Shown: positions 12,400-25,265 of the stretch, piece after piece
How positions within the stretch are numbered: the first letter of the stretch is position 1
Layout of the letters: each line of letters opens with the position of its first letter
Assembly (NCBI GenBank): GCA_016802295.1
Contig: JAESIW010000138.1
Location: 3,994,369-4,058,368, forward strand
Length of the DNA stretch: 64,000 nt
From: Brachionus rotundiformis
Lineage: Eukaryota > Rotifera > Eurotatoria > Ploima > Brachionidae
Direction: 5' to 3'
The notes under the pieces: model-generated
Seen by the model: only the letters and a program-made list of their open reading frames with translations
What the model was told of the DNA's origin: nothing
The model's database searches: none
Made by a program: the position numbers and the translations under genes

Positions 12400-15307
12400 C
12401 TTTATGCTGCCAATTGCGTAATTTTTTCGAATATTTAAATAAAATTTAAGCTAGTTTTATCTTTTTTTAATTAAAAATTTGAAAGATAATTTAAAAAACG
12501 CTTCATTAAAATTTTTTTCAAGGAAAAAAACTGCTAATTGCTTGATGAGTGTAGGATTACATATGAATCATTAAGTTTGAAGATATTATTTTTTATTTAT
12601 TAGCTTTATTTCTTACAAATAAATTTATTAAATGGGAAAAAATTAAATAATAATAACGCCAGTATATTTTTACATTGTGAAGGCAGCAGTCTAATTTAAC
12701 TTTTTGGTATTCTACAATGACCTATGATTGTGGTCTAATTGATTTCCAAATTTGGCATTTATAAGTCAGCCTATTCTAAACTAACAAAATAGCTTTAAAA
12801 TTTAAAAGCCATTTAAATTCAATTGAGTGCAAAAAGAGAAGGAGGTTTTGACGGCTTCCCAAATAAATTTGAAATTTCGGAAAATTTAGAAATGGCTAAA
12901 TGGTGCCTCATTCTGCAAGACTAATTAACTATTTGCACTAATATAACTTGTTATGTAATTTTTATCTGTAATTACAGTCTTAAATTTTCTCTTGGTACAC
13001 TGAAAAATTGAAGCTTTTTATTTTTAAAACTTGACACAAAAATAAAGAATAAAACTTAGTTAAAATTGATTTTGAATTTTTAAAACTTTCAAGTTATTTA
13101 ATATTTTATTTTCTTGAATACAACAAAGTATTTAAATTAACTAGTTTTTTGAAACGTCACAAGAAACATTGTGAACAAATAGAACAAATTGTCTTTTGCC
13201 AAGATGTGTTAAAAAAAATCTCAAGCACGGGATTTAAGAGAATCCGTAAAAAATCTTAAATGGTTTTTTTTGAGTAAATAGACAGGTAAATACATTGGAA
13301 GTTAAAAAAATAGTATTTTATTTAACATTTTTGAAAAACCTTTATATTTGCTATTCACTAAAGTAGCTATGTTAATTAAACTAAGATAAAAATGTATCCC
13401 AAACTAGAGAACAATCTTATAAATTAAAAAAAAAGGAGACCTGTAATTAAAGTCGAAAACACGCCAGATTGCTGTTTTTTTTTTATTTTAATTATTTTTG
13501 GATGAAATGATGGAAAATCTTGAACATAATTTGAAAGTTTCTTTGAAAATGGTTGTTGTTGGGAAAATTTTGTCGATAAAATAATCCAAGTTACATGCTA
13601 TGTAAATAAGAACCTGAAAATATAAAAAATTTTAATTTGACATAATTCATCAGCTAAATATTTATTTATTTTAGCTATAAATTTAATCAAAATGGTTGAG
13701 CGAATATTCTCGCTGATATTATTTTCCTAATAATTTAATAATATTGTTTTTAATTCATCGCTACCAATTGGTATCAATTGGGATTTATTTTTATAAATAA
13801 AAATTGAGTATATATGTTACATAATAATATTTACATTTTATTTTTTAATTTCCGACTTAATTAAACTTTAATTTATTCAAATTTCCAAAATTAAATATGA
13901 TATTTTATAACTTGAGTTAAAATTCGAGATTAGAATCAATTAATGGTCAAATATTTAATTGTAATTAGCAAAAATAAAAGTATCAAAATAAAATTTTAAT
14001 AGTAAATTTAACTTATTTAAAAAACTAAGGAAATAAATTTGAGTCGATCGATCCCAAAATCAGAATATTAGTCCAAAGCAATTATTTGCTTTAGGAATTC
14101 TAAACAAGCCAGTCTCAGAGGCAAATCGCATGTATTCACACTTTTCTTAATTACAAAACAAATGGAAAATATCATACTCGATTACCCTAATTTTAAGGCT
14201 TTCTTTGGACTTTTTTATAAGCAAATTAATAATTTCTTATTTATTTTGATTGATTTTAAAATTATTGGTAAATTTTTCAGATTTAATATGATGATAAATC
14301 GGATTTTTATATTTAATTAAATCTTTTAAACATGAATGTGAACAAAAATTAATGCCAAAAACTTTCTACGAGTTAAATGGTCTGGTATTAAATAAATGTT
14401 ACATTTAAATTATCAAATCCAAATAAGATTTATAAACTTATCGGCCTTAATTATTAAGTATAAAAAGAGCTCAATTTCATAAATAAAAATCAAGATAGTT
14501 TTTTAATTAAAATTATCTTAGAGTATAAATTTTGTAAACTGAAAGAAAAGTATTTTATACTTTCTGTATTTAAACCAATTCTAGTTAATTATTTTTCATT
14601 CCATGTTGTAATATTATGCAAAGTTCTGGTTCAATGCTAAGTGTTAATACAATTTTTTTTTATCATTATTATTAGTTCGTAAATAGACTAGTAAATAGGC
14701 AAAATAAACAACAAGTATTATTTAATATAAAACATAAAGTTAATATTATATTTCAAAAATCAAAATAAGCCTGCAACCTGAATTATTCTAAAGTTATTTG
14801 ATCATTTTATATTGTTTATCAATTAAATTCAGAACTCATGAACAAAATACAATTTAAATTGCTTTTACTTTTAAATTTTTTGCTTTTTTTTAGTGCCATA
14901 TAACAAAATAGGGTTAAATTATTTTATTAGAAAATATTAATATTTTGAAATTTATGATGTTTTCATAAATTACTCAGCTATTTTTTAACGAATGAATAAA
15001 CATTTAAATAAACAAAATCTATGAATTCCAAGAAAATGCAGATAAACAAATTATTTTCTAAATCTTTATCAGAGAAACTGTATGTCTGACCTTTTGCTGC
15101 GGTGGATAATGATAACCCTTAATTGTTGGAATAAACTTCAGACTTAATGATTGCCGAGCATTTATAATATATTGATTTTTCGCTATTTTATAAAATAAAA
15201 ACCATGATTCTACGCCTCTAAATTACAATTTATTATTAAAATCTAATGCTCTAGTTTTTACTTAAAAATAGAATAAAGAAGAAAAATTATTGTGAGTCTA
15301 ACTAACT
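12400..15307. other. Intergenic, AT-rich
   Basis: About 2.9 kb between divergent genes, so it should hold promoters for both. No coding exon, RNA gene or repeat was recognised. Confidence 0.6.
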
Positions 15308-17020
15308 ATGAAATTAGTTATCTTCTTTTTAGTGTTTTGTTTGGGCGCAGTTCGCCCTGAAATGTTTACCTCCTATGAGGAAATGAAACAACTGGCCGCA
15401 TCGCAGCACTTGGTTACTCAAAATTTACAGAAATTTGTTTTATTACATGAAGAGCGGCTAAATCAGGCCAAAAAAATTGTGGCTGATTTTGAAAAATTCT
15501 CCCAAGAATCTGGCAACCAAGCCAACATAATTGGAAATCCGGTCAATGCATTTCTATTAATAAAACTAATGGTTAAAGATCTTCAGCATTTTGTGGACAA
15601 TCTGAACACAATGGATGAATTAAAAGTATTTGTCCGAGATATAAAAGAGCATTTTTTTCTTCCTGGCAACGAAGATTATGAGGGTGTTATAAAAGCAATG
15701 CATAGACTAGAAGATACCTATTTACTCAAACCAAATGACATAAGGCTTGGAAATTTAAATGCGATACACCATTCGCGACCACTAACTGCTTTTGAGTGTT
15801 TTGAGTTAGGTCGGGTTGCCTACGAGAACAGCGATTATTACCATGCTTTAAGATGGATGAATGAGTCTCTTGTTCAGTTGGAGCTCGAGGGTGACAGCCC
15901 TTCAGTAAGTGCTGTCCAAGTTTTGGACTATTATGCTTTCACTACAGCTAAGGTAGACTATTTTTATATTCTTATCAAAAGCTCTTTTTATCATTTTTAA
16001 AAGCAAGGAAATTTAAAACATGCCCTGGATTTGACCAAAAGAATTTTGGCTATTGAACCTGAACATGAAAGAGCCCGCTACAATATAGAATATTTTGAAA
16101 AAGAGCTAAAAGATTACAAACGAAAACTTCAGGGCGATTTGGGCGATTCAATTGAACTAGAAAATAACCCATTTATTTTTAAAAACCCTCGACCAGAACA
16201 CGTACTTGGCTTGGAAAGAGATGCCTATGAGTCATTGTGTCGAGACAATCCAGTAGTTAAAAAAAAATCAAAAAATTTGTTTTGTCGCTATTTATCTTAT
16301 CATCCATTGATAAAAATAGCCCCCGTTAAAGAAGAAATAGTTAATGATAACCCTAAAATTTGGTTATACCATGACATAATAACTGAAAAACAAATACAAA
16401 TAATGAAAGATTTGGCAACACCTAAACTTAGAAGAGCGATTGTTAGGAGTCCTATAACTGGTCAATATGAAACTGCTGAATACCGAATAAGCAAAAGTGG
16501 CTGGTTGACCGACAACGAGCATCCAACTTTATCTTATCTGACAAGTCTACTTACAGCAGTGACTAATTTGAGTATGAGCACAGCCGAAGAGTGGCAGATA
16601 GCAAATTATGGTATCGGTGGCCAATATGAACCTCATTTTGATTTTGCCAGAGTAAAATCTTTTAAAAATTTGGCTTTAAGTAAATAAAAGTTATTTTAGA
16701 AAAGTGACCCTGGAGACGCGTTTGGTTCCGAAATCGGAAATAGAATAGCTACATGGCTTTTCTACTTGGAAGCTCCAGAAATTGGTGGAGCAACTGTATT
16801 TCCGCCAATAGGGGTTCGAGTTAGTCCTGAAAAAAGATCAGCAGCATTTTGGTACAATTTGCATCCGAGTGGAGACGGTGATTACAGGACTCGGCATGCA
16901 GCGTGTCCAGTTTTGTTTGGAACCAAATGGGTTAGTAATAAATGGATTCATATGGTTGGACAGGAATTTTTAAGGCCCTGTAATTTAGAACGGGAAGAAA
17001 GCCCAGAAGTTTACTTTTGA
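15308..17020 (+). CDS. P4HA: Prolyl 4-hydroxylase subunit alpha (collagen P4HA)
   Basis: Three exons, 15308-15952, 16004-16651 and 16700-17020, encode 537 aa (human paralogues are about 534). The introns are only 51 and 48 bp, both phase 0. The enzyme hydroxylates proline in collagen-like chains in the ER using Fe(II), ascorbate and 2-oxoglutarate, normally in complex with protein disulfide isomerase. Residues 1-18 form a signal peptide (MKLVIFFLVFCLGAV). An N-terminal dimerisation helix region and a TPR-like peptide-substrate domain (FELGRVAYENSDYYHALRWM; PEHERARYNIEYFE) follow. The C-terminal 2-oxoglutarate dioxygenase domain keeps the iron ligands His426, Asp428 (HFDFAR) and His497 (RTRHAACPV) and the 2-oxoglutarate-binding Lys507. 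The His426-His497 spacing of 71 equals that of the human enzyme. There is no C-terminal KDEL-type signal, as expected for the alpha subunit. Confidence 0.96.
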
Positions 17021-17995
17021 TACCATTTAAACTGTTTTTATTTTTACTTTGAAAAATAATCTTTGTTACAAACGGAATGTTTAAAATTCCAAATTAGTGC
17101 CAATTGAGAAAATATAAATTTTTTTTTAAGAATAAAATTATGAACTTGCAAAATACGATTTTTTCTTAAACCTTTAAATATAATATTCAACTTTAATTAA
17201 TGCTTTTGGAAAGAGTAAAATGTTTAATATGGATTTACAACTTAATTGTTGTTAAAATAAATTTAGAATAAAAATTTAGAGCAAAGGTTTTTTAAAGTTT
17301 AAGAACAAATATTTGATATCAATGATTTAAATCATCTAAATAGCTTTATACCAATACCAACTAGAATATGTAACTATTAGCTAATAAATCTAATTATTTT
17401 TTTTACCTTTAAACTAATCTATCTAAAAATTTATAATTCATAAACAGAATTACTCTTAAATGACAAATAATTAAAATTTTTCATTTAAATTTTTAATTTG
17501 AAAAATCAATTTTTCTTAGATATTTTAGAAATTTATTTAGATTTTAATTTATCTCAACAAAGAATCTAAAGGCAAACTTAATGGACCTAAAATTTAAGAT
17601 AAGTAAAAATAAATTTTATTTACAAATCATGAAATATTTGCTCAAAATGATTATGAACTTGAAAATATTTTAAAATGAGAAATAAATATTTAATTTAAAT
17701 TGAAATTTGATAATTTGAAAGTATATTAATAATTTCCAAATTATATTATATAATTTTAACTGGCATTTAAGATCAAATCTGTGCTCAAAAGAATTTAAAT
17801 CAGTAAACAAATGATCTAACTCACATAATGTCATAAAAAAATATTATTTCGTTAAGTTGGTCAATTTTTCTCAATCCAAAAGACTTGTTACCTGTCTTAA
17901 AAAATAGATTCTTAAAATTTTTCTAAAAATTTGTAAACATTTTTTTATTAGATTAGTCTCAAGTGAAAATAAAAATCAAAAATTTTTGAAATTTT
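17021..17995. other. Intergenic, AT-rich
   Basis: About 1 kb between convergent genes; no feature seen. Confidence 0.6.
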
Positions 17996-18440
17996 TTATT
18001 TATTTCTTTTTAAATATTCATTACAATAATCTAAATTTATTTCAGGTAATACGCTTCCAAATGATTTTAGTTCATCAAAATTCAAAATTAAACTATAATA
18101 ATTTTTTCCAATATCATTTAATTTATTTGTGGTTTCTTCTAAATACTTAGTCTCATCTTCAGCATACCTTTTAACTCTTTCCCAATCAATGGTAACCATA
18201 TTTGTCATTAATTCAACATTACTGTAAATTATATTGCTTAGTTTTGTATTCAAATTTACTAAAATTTATTTAAAAAAGTTATTAAAGTAATTTGGTTTTT
18301 AAATATTTACTTATTTTGCTATCTTTTTGATGTTTTTCGATTGTTTCGTTGGAATTTTGACCTTTGTTAGCAAAATTAAAGTCAGAATCCAAAGGAATAA
18401 ATGAGTTAATTTTAGATAATTTATTTTTAATAGAATTCAT
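17996..18440 (-). CDS. Small helical/coiled-coil protein, 130 aa
   Basis: Two exons, 18440-18311 and 18258-17996, are joined by a 52-bp intron (GTAAAT...TTTTAG) in phase 1. The joined frame starts with MNSIKNKLSKINSFIPLDSD and ends EINLDYCNEYLKRNK. The second half is amphipathic and helix-prone, with heptad-like spacing (MVTIDWERVKRYAEDETKYL). No signal peptide, membrane span or catalytic motif is visible. Size and character resemble small subunits of lysosome-related complexes (BLOC-1/BORC type), but I could not match it to any one subunit, so no name is given. The splice phase and gene-like codon use make the gene itself fairly secure. Confidence 0.65.
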
Positions 18441-21400
18441 TTTAAATCGTAAGAGGTAATTACTTTAAAATGGTTTTTTTTCGATAAGATAGTTATTAAA
18501 AATTTAAAGGCTCATGTGATCATTTTTTCCTATCTAAACAAAACCACAGCTCTTGTTCGATGTAATTATTAAATAATATGCTATAAAAAATTAGAGACAT
18601 ACTTTAAATAAATGCAAAAAAATATAATTTAGATTTTAAAAAATAAATTTTGAATTTTTTATTTTCTTTTTTTCTCGTTATACATCCATAATTGTGAAAT
18701 ATAAGGTCATTATTTATGTTTTCATTACAACCAAGTCGATTTTTTGCCTTCATCCTTTTCCCATTGAAATTTTCATTTTACCGAGCTCTTTGGTGACTGT
18801 AGTCGTCCATGTTATAAGCTTTCTTTGTCTTTCCGATGTTCATTGAAGAGCTCCGTTTTTCATTCTAATTATATGGTTAAGCCAGTCATTTATTCTTGAT
18901 ACATTGACTAAGTGGTTCTGACTTCGAAGAAATGGAATGATTCAAATAAAATTCTCCGAAAATCAATTCTTAAATTAAATTGTAAAATTTATTTGCAAAT
19001 ATCTTATATACAGAAAAATACACAAAACTTGGTATAAAAAATCTCTCCACTAAATTTTATTATTACAGATACATTTAAAATATTCTTTAAATTAAATTTT
19101 AATTGAGAAAATTAGGTATGATTTTAAAATTAAGCTTGCTAATCATTTAAGGGCTCAACTGTTCCAGACAGCCAATTTAGAGATTCAAGACAAATCAAAG
19201 ATCAAATTCTAAATGATACAAAATGAACCATCAAAGATGTTTTAACTTGCACCTGGTGACGAGTAATTTGGATAATGTAAACAAAAGGTGAATATATCTG
19301 TTAAAATTTTAGAAATATCTTTAATTTATTTATAAACACATGATAATATATATTGAGTAAAACCAACAAATAATGGTTGTTTTTTGGATAGAGAATATTG
19401 TTTATACCAAAATAAGCTATAACTTGAAAAATCAAAATTTCACAATTGACTTATGTCAAATAAATTGACAAAAATAAAACATTGTTGATGATGAAATAAT
19501 ACAGAAAAAAGTTTTAACAGATGCAATTTTGTGCCAGATATAAACATTGGTAACAGTACTGTAAATATTTTTAATTGAATATACTTGTTTAATTTAAAGT
19601 CTTAATTAATAACCAATTTGGTCAAAATTGTGGCACTGTTTTCTTTTCCAGGTTTAGATATTCAAAGTTGATTTATTAATTGTATTAAAATATTTATAAA
19701 TTGCATCTTCTTTTTAATTTGAATAAAAATTAGATTTTTTTATTTAGATTTTATTGAAAATTAAACATTAGTTTAGAACGATTATTTGTTATTAACTAGG
19801 TGGTTATAGATTAGAGAAATTGGTCTAAGCCATTTATTTGAGAACATGTTCAAACTCTCTTATTTTCAAAACATTAATTTTTCTGACGAAACTGGTTTTT
19901 AGATAAATTTCGTCAAATACTTATGGCAAACCCCAGCAAAGCTTTAATTACAAAGTCATAATTTGGACTATCAAAAGCTACCAACGTTAAATAAAGTTTG
20001 AATTTTAATTATATCATTGTCACCTTCTAAGAAGGTAATGAGATTAGAATATGGGTTAAGTAATCTGAATCTGATTAGAAAAATTTAATTCTTATTAATG
20101 AATATTTTTTTAATCTTTTTTATAATAAAAAATTTTCATTTAAATTTTTATCTGTGGTTAATTTAGCTTTATTTAAATTGAATAAAAAAAGTTAAAATAA
20201 TTAAAATTTTATTTTAGATTTTTCTTAAGTTTAAAAGTAAAAATGATTAGTTTATTAAAACATCAAGGTGCTGCTTTCTTATGATAATAAGTGAACGTGA
20301 TATGAATGAAATTGAAGCGTCAACAACAAAATTTGATTTTGATTTTAAAAATTCAAACAAATGTCAACTCTGATTATAATCTTTAATTGAAAGGTATAAT
20401 AAAAATTCAAAGTCATAGTTAAATTACATTTAATGCTTTGTCTAAAATGAAAATTCGTCAAACTTTCTTAACACATTCTTATTCATTTGAGACTTTTTTA
20501 AAATCTTAATTTTAAATATTTACTGACAAGGATTATAAGCATAAATCACAGTTTATTTAGAATTCATAATTGTCATTTTTAGGACATATATGAAATTTTT
20601 ATAAAGAACCGCAAAAAATATATTAAAATAAATATTCAACCCTGTTTAATCAATTCAAAGATTATATCAAACATGCTCGAAATATAACTATTAAAAATCT
20701 AAAAAGTAAATATTTAACAAACATTTTTAGGCTTTTAAGAATAAGCCGATTTTTAGCCTTTATCACAATCACTATTTACCTACGACCGTGTTAAATAGCT
20801 CTACCGAGTCTTCAAATAAAACTATTTATCTAATCAATTTTAGCATTTGTTTTCCAAAAATGCAATATGACAATTTGGTACACCGCACAAACCAACATCT
20901 ACATACAAATTTGAAAAATTAAATTTATTTATTTAAATATTTTTCTTAAATAAAACTAATTCAATTCAACAAATGACATTTTTAATTTTTATTTATTATT
21001 TTTTTATTTGAAAATTTAAATGAAACCATGCACCAACATATAAAATAATTTCTTTTTCACATACTTAATGTATTTCACATTAGTGGCTTTTCACGCGGAT
21101 CTTTTAACATGAAGCCTGTCATTTTAGTTTTCATTTCTAAGTGAAAGAATTAATTTAAAAAATTGAATTTTAATTTAGTATAGGCATTAAGATTAGCAAT
21201 TTAAGGGTCAGTTTACACAGTGGCTCATTTGGAATTTGAATATATCAGGTCATTAGACTTGATATTAAATTTCAAATAAAAGACGGGCGGACAAGTCGAG
21301 TAAAATTTATTGATTTTGATCAATTAAAACAATAAAATCAATATTTATAAACAAGTCAATGGATGTTGCTGCTCCAAGTGCTCTAAGCTTTATTTTTTTA

Positions 21401-21902
21401 AACTTTTATTTACACTTGAACAAACATTTATCTATTTGAAATCTAAGCCCGACTTATCCTCTCTTAATTAATAATAAACATATAAGTTACATATTTATTT
21501 AATTAGGATGCTTGAGGCGCCTAAGAAAAGTTAATTAAACACTTAGAGCGAGCGTAATGCCCTGCTTGAACGCTCCACTAAATATATCTTGTCTCCAAAA
21601 ATTTAACGAGCTATTTTAATCCTCTTACACAACTCTTAATTACATGGCTCTGTGCTCTCTGGGAATTTGCCATGGCTTAAATATACGCTTCAGTTCATGC
21701 CCTAAACCATATAAAAATTTTTTAATTGTTCTCAATCAAACTTAATTGCTTAATAATTTAAACATGACTCTTTTTTAATAAAAATATTTAAAAAAATTTG
21801 ATTAAAAATTTATTTATTAAATTAAAAATTTGGATTTTGTACAAAAATTAAACACTTCTAGAAGGATACTTGAAAAAAATGTTTATATTGTGATAAAACT
21901 TA
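18441..21902. other. Intergenic, AT-rich
   Basis: About 3.4 kb between two minus-strand genes. Slightly G+C-richer patches at 21280-21680, just beyond the cadherin 3' end, have no open frame and could be UTR or regulatory sequence. Nothing else was seen. Confidence 0.5.
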
Positions 21903-24900
21903 TCAAACGTAAGAATATGTGGTCACGCGATTTTGAATCGGATTGGAATTTTCAATTGGATTTGAATTGTAGATTCGCTCAAATCGTTCCAAGTAAAGCT
22001 TTACATCAGTTTGTTTGCTCTCAGCGGTCTTGTATGGATAGAGATTGGTGACCGCTGGTCGGTATGTTGAGGACGCATCGGAAGAAGTCGAAGGCGATGA
22101 GAGAACAGATGAGGAGGTGAAAGACTCATTTTTTAGTTTTTTTGAGCTACGCTGCTGAAAAGAGTCCGAGTAGTCGGAGCTGCCATAATAGCCCATGTCG
22201 TTTACTTGAATATTGTCATCGGTTTTTGCCGAAGATAAGGTGCGCACATAAGACTCGTCGCTTATCGAGTCTTCCTTTTGCGCCACCTTTTCGCCAAGCG
22301 CATTTATTGCTGTAAAAGACTCTTGGACTAGGCTTTTCTTTGGACATTTTAAACTCTTTAAATAAATAAATTTTATCACCTGTCTAGAATTATTTTTTTT
22401 TAATTAAACACTTACCATATTTTTTATTTTAGTTGAGTTAATCGAGCTCGAATCGGTCGAGTCCAGCTTTAAATTAAGCATTTTTCGATCCGATTTGGGC
22501 CTATAAGTTAATGATTTGTACAATATAGTAATTAGTAGGATTAGAATTATTAGAATGAAAGCAAGCACTGTCATTATTAAGAGATTAGAGCCTTTTGAGA
22601 GCAGGATTATGCCGGTCAGACCCAACAGTCTTTTTGAATTAAAATTGGTCAAGTTTGAGTAAACAAACGATTCCAAATTATCACTGTCGTTTTGGTTGTC
22701 CTTTAACCGTTTGCTGAGCAAATCGTGGTTTTGAGACCACCATTGCTGAACAATTTGGCCCAATAAGTTAAAATGGCTCTGTGTTAAATTCTCAAATGTT
22801 CCATTTAGAAGAAATGCTTTAACCGAGTAGACATGGACTGTGTCCGAGTCGTTCAAATGAATGCTTAGGTTATACAGACCAATGTTTACACTGCAAGGCT
22901 CAAATATATTCAACTCAGAGCTTTGGTTTAGCTTAAAATGGTTTCTTAAGTTAACTTTATGGGATTTGACTGTCTCCATTGGAACTATTGTTTCTATTAT
23001 CTCTTTTACTAATTTAGTTTGATTTTTGTAATTTTTGAGTATTTCTCCAACTAGTTGCCAACTAAATCTTCTAATCTGTCCCAATTTGATGCTGTTCTGT
23101 CTGTTAATGGCATCCCTGTCCAAATCAATCATATCAACATCACTCAGCTTAACTCTAGAACAATTCAACACATTCACAATTGGATTGTAATCTTTCAAAG
23201 ATAGCACAGGTGGATTATCATTCAGATCCTTGACCAGAACAGTAATATTCAAATTGTCTGAATAATTTGGATAGTCTGCGTCTTTGACAAATACTGTGAA
23301 CGTAAAATTGGAATACTTTTCAGCATCTATTTTATTAGCTGTTTTCAAATTTCCAGTGTGTGGCTCAATGATAAAAAAATTGTTCACTTCAATTGGTTCT
23401 ATTAGGTACTCAGTCCTAGGCTGAATATCATGATCAATTGGTTTAACATTACCAATAATTGAGTTCAGACTCATATTTTCCTCAATCTCAAAAGCAACAC
23501 TTTTCTCCTTGTAAAAAGGCTGATTGTCATTTTCATCATTTACTTTTACTACCACAGAAACATCATTGGCAAAAGTGCCGTCCGACACCCGGACTGCAAA
23601 ATTGTACACTTCTTTCTTTTCGCGGTCCAAAGGGCCGCGCAAGCTCAGCGATCCATTACTCGGATCTATAAAGAATAGAAAATTCGGATTTATATCACTG
23701 TCCGAATCGAGTATGCGGTACTCTAGCTGCTGTCCCAGGTCCAAATCAAACGCTTCAACTGTTCCAAAATTGAACTCCATCAGATTCTCTTTGACTTCAA
23801 ATTGAAAAAGATCTCTTTTAAACTTGGGCTTATTGTCATTTATGTCAATAGCTATTAGCCTAATATTAACATAGCTTGATTTGGATATTTGATTCTTTAG
23901 GGAAAAAGCTCCATTGTTATCGCTCAATTTTATTTTGATGTCAAAAAAAGCGCTTTTTTCGCGATCAATTGTATCCAGTAGCTGTAGACTGTAGTAGACG
24001 TTGTTGTAGTCTTGTGAAATCGACTGTAGCCTAAAGATGGGTTGATGCTGGCTTTGAATAGATCCGGTCTGAGTGTCAAAATAAGAAACAGAAACAAGTT
24101 GGGCAAATAAATTGAAACCGTTTACATCAGCCGAGTCTGTGTCGCTAATTGTCAAGAAGCACAGATTAGCTGGAGTTGGATAATTTTGTTCCTCCAAGAT
24201 CCACATGGTATTGTTAGATCTATTCTCTTTTTGAACATATTTATCCGAAAAAGATATGTACGCACTCGGAGCATTGTCGTTCATGTCTATTACATTAATG
24301 TAAACATTGGTATAGATGGGAACTGGATTGGCGCCTTGGTCTTGCACCTTAACATTTACCACATGTCTCTTACTTTTCTCGTAGTTCAGCTCTGTCAAAA
24401 GTCCCATAACTCCCGTTGTTTTGTTTATGTAAAAGAGGGATTTTATGTCTTCCGCATTATGGTCAATGCTGTATATCAATTGAGCGTTTGGACTTGCTGG
24501 ATCGTCCAGGTCATGGGCTTCTATTTGTACAATACTCTCATTTTTGACATTTTCCTCTATGGTTGCGTTGTAGGATTGCTTCAAGAAATATGGAACATTG
24601 TCATTGGTGTCTAGAACATTTATAACCAACTGAGTCTGAGTACTTGTCAGGTTATCATTACAGGAAATGTTCAAAAGGTATTTAGAAGTGTTTTCCCGAT
24701 CCAAGCTTTTTTCAATAAGAAGGAGTAGATTTTTATTATCTTTATTAAAATTTATGGAGAATATATCAGTTTGAGTGAGAATTTCACATTTTTGTATCGA
24801 GTTCTCATTCGAATCAAAATCTTGAGGTGTATCAAGTGAGACGACTGTTTTTGAGGACAAATTTTCGCTTATGTTCAAAGAGTAGCTTGATTGCTTAAAT

Positions 24901-25265
24901 ACTGGCTTATTATCATTAATGTCCTGAACAAATACAGGCAAATTGAATATCTTAACAATGTTGTTGTGTTCATCATAAGCGGCTATCTTCAGTCCCAAGA
25001 GACAGTGGCTTTCACATTTGGATGCTTGGATAAGAGCCTCGCGGTCAAAACGAGCATTTACGTAAATGGTTGAGTCCTTAATTCCAAAATGTGGTGATGA
25101 CGGAATGAGCTGCAACTTGTGACCCCCTTCAAAAGTGTACAATGGATAATTTTTATACTCGGTCTCCTCGATTATGTCCACTTGATCCAATTGAATCATC
25201 CGATTAAACGACATAGAGCTTATTAACGAAATTAATATAAATGATATATATATCATTTTTAACAC
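21903..25265 (-). CDS. Cadherin-repeat adhesion receptor (protocadherin-like), ~1100 aa
   Basis: A large exon (25265-22416) ends in a strong donor (ATG|GTAAGT). It joins most plausibly to an exon at 22355-21903 through a 60-bp phase-0 intron; acceptors giving a 36-bp intron also exist. Residues 1-18 are a signal peptide. Six calcium-linker motifs (DINDN ~115, then DTNDN, DMNDN, DINDN, DENDN, DLNDN), each paired with DRE/LDRE-type sequences, define six or seven extracellular cadherin domains. A poorly conserved stretch follows before a single membrane span (about 905-930, IMTVLAFILIILILLITI). The tail of about 170 residues is Ser-rich, lacks a recognisable beta-catenin-binding region and ends SYV, a class I PDZ-ligand pattern. 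No laminin-G or EGF domains are present, which fits protocadherins rather than classical invertebrate cadherins. The role is presumably calcium-dependent cell-cell recognition. Confidence 0.88.

Noticed and set aside
23459..24614. Plus-strand open frames across the cadherin gene
   Set aside because: Antisense shadows of a gene with strong domain evidence.
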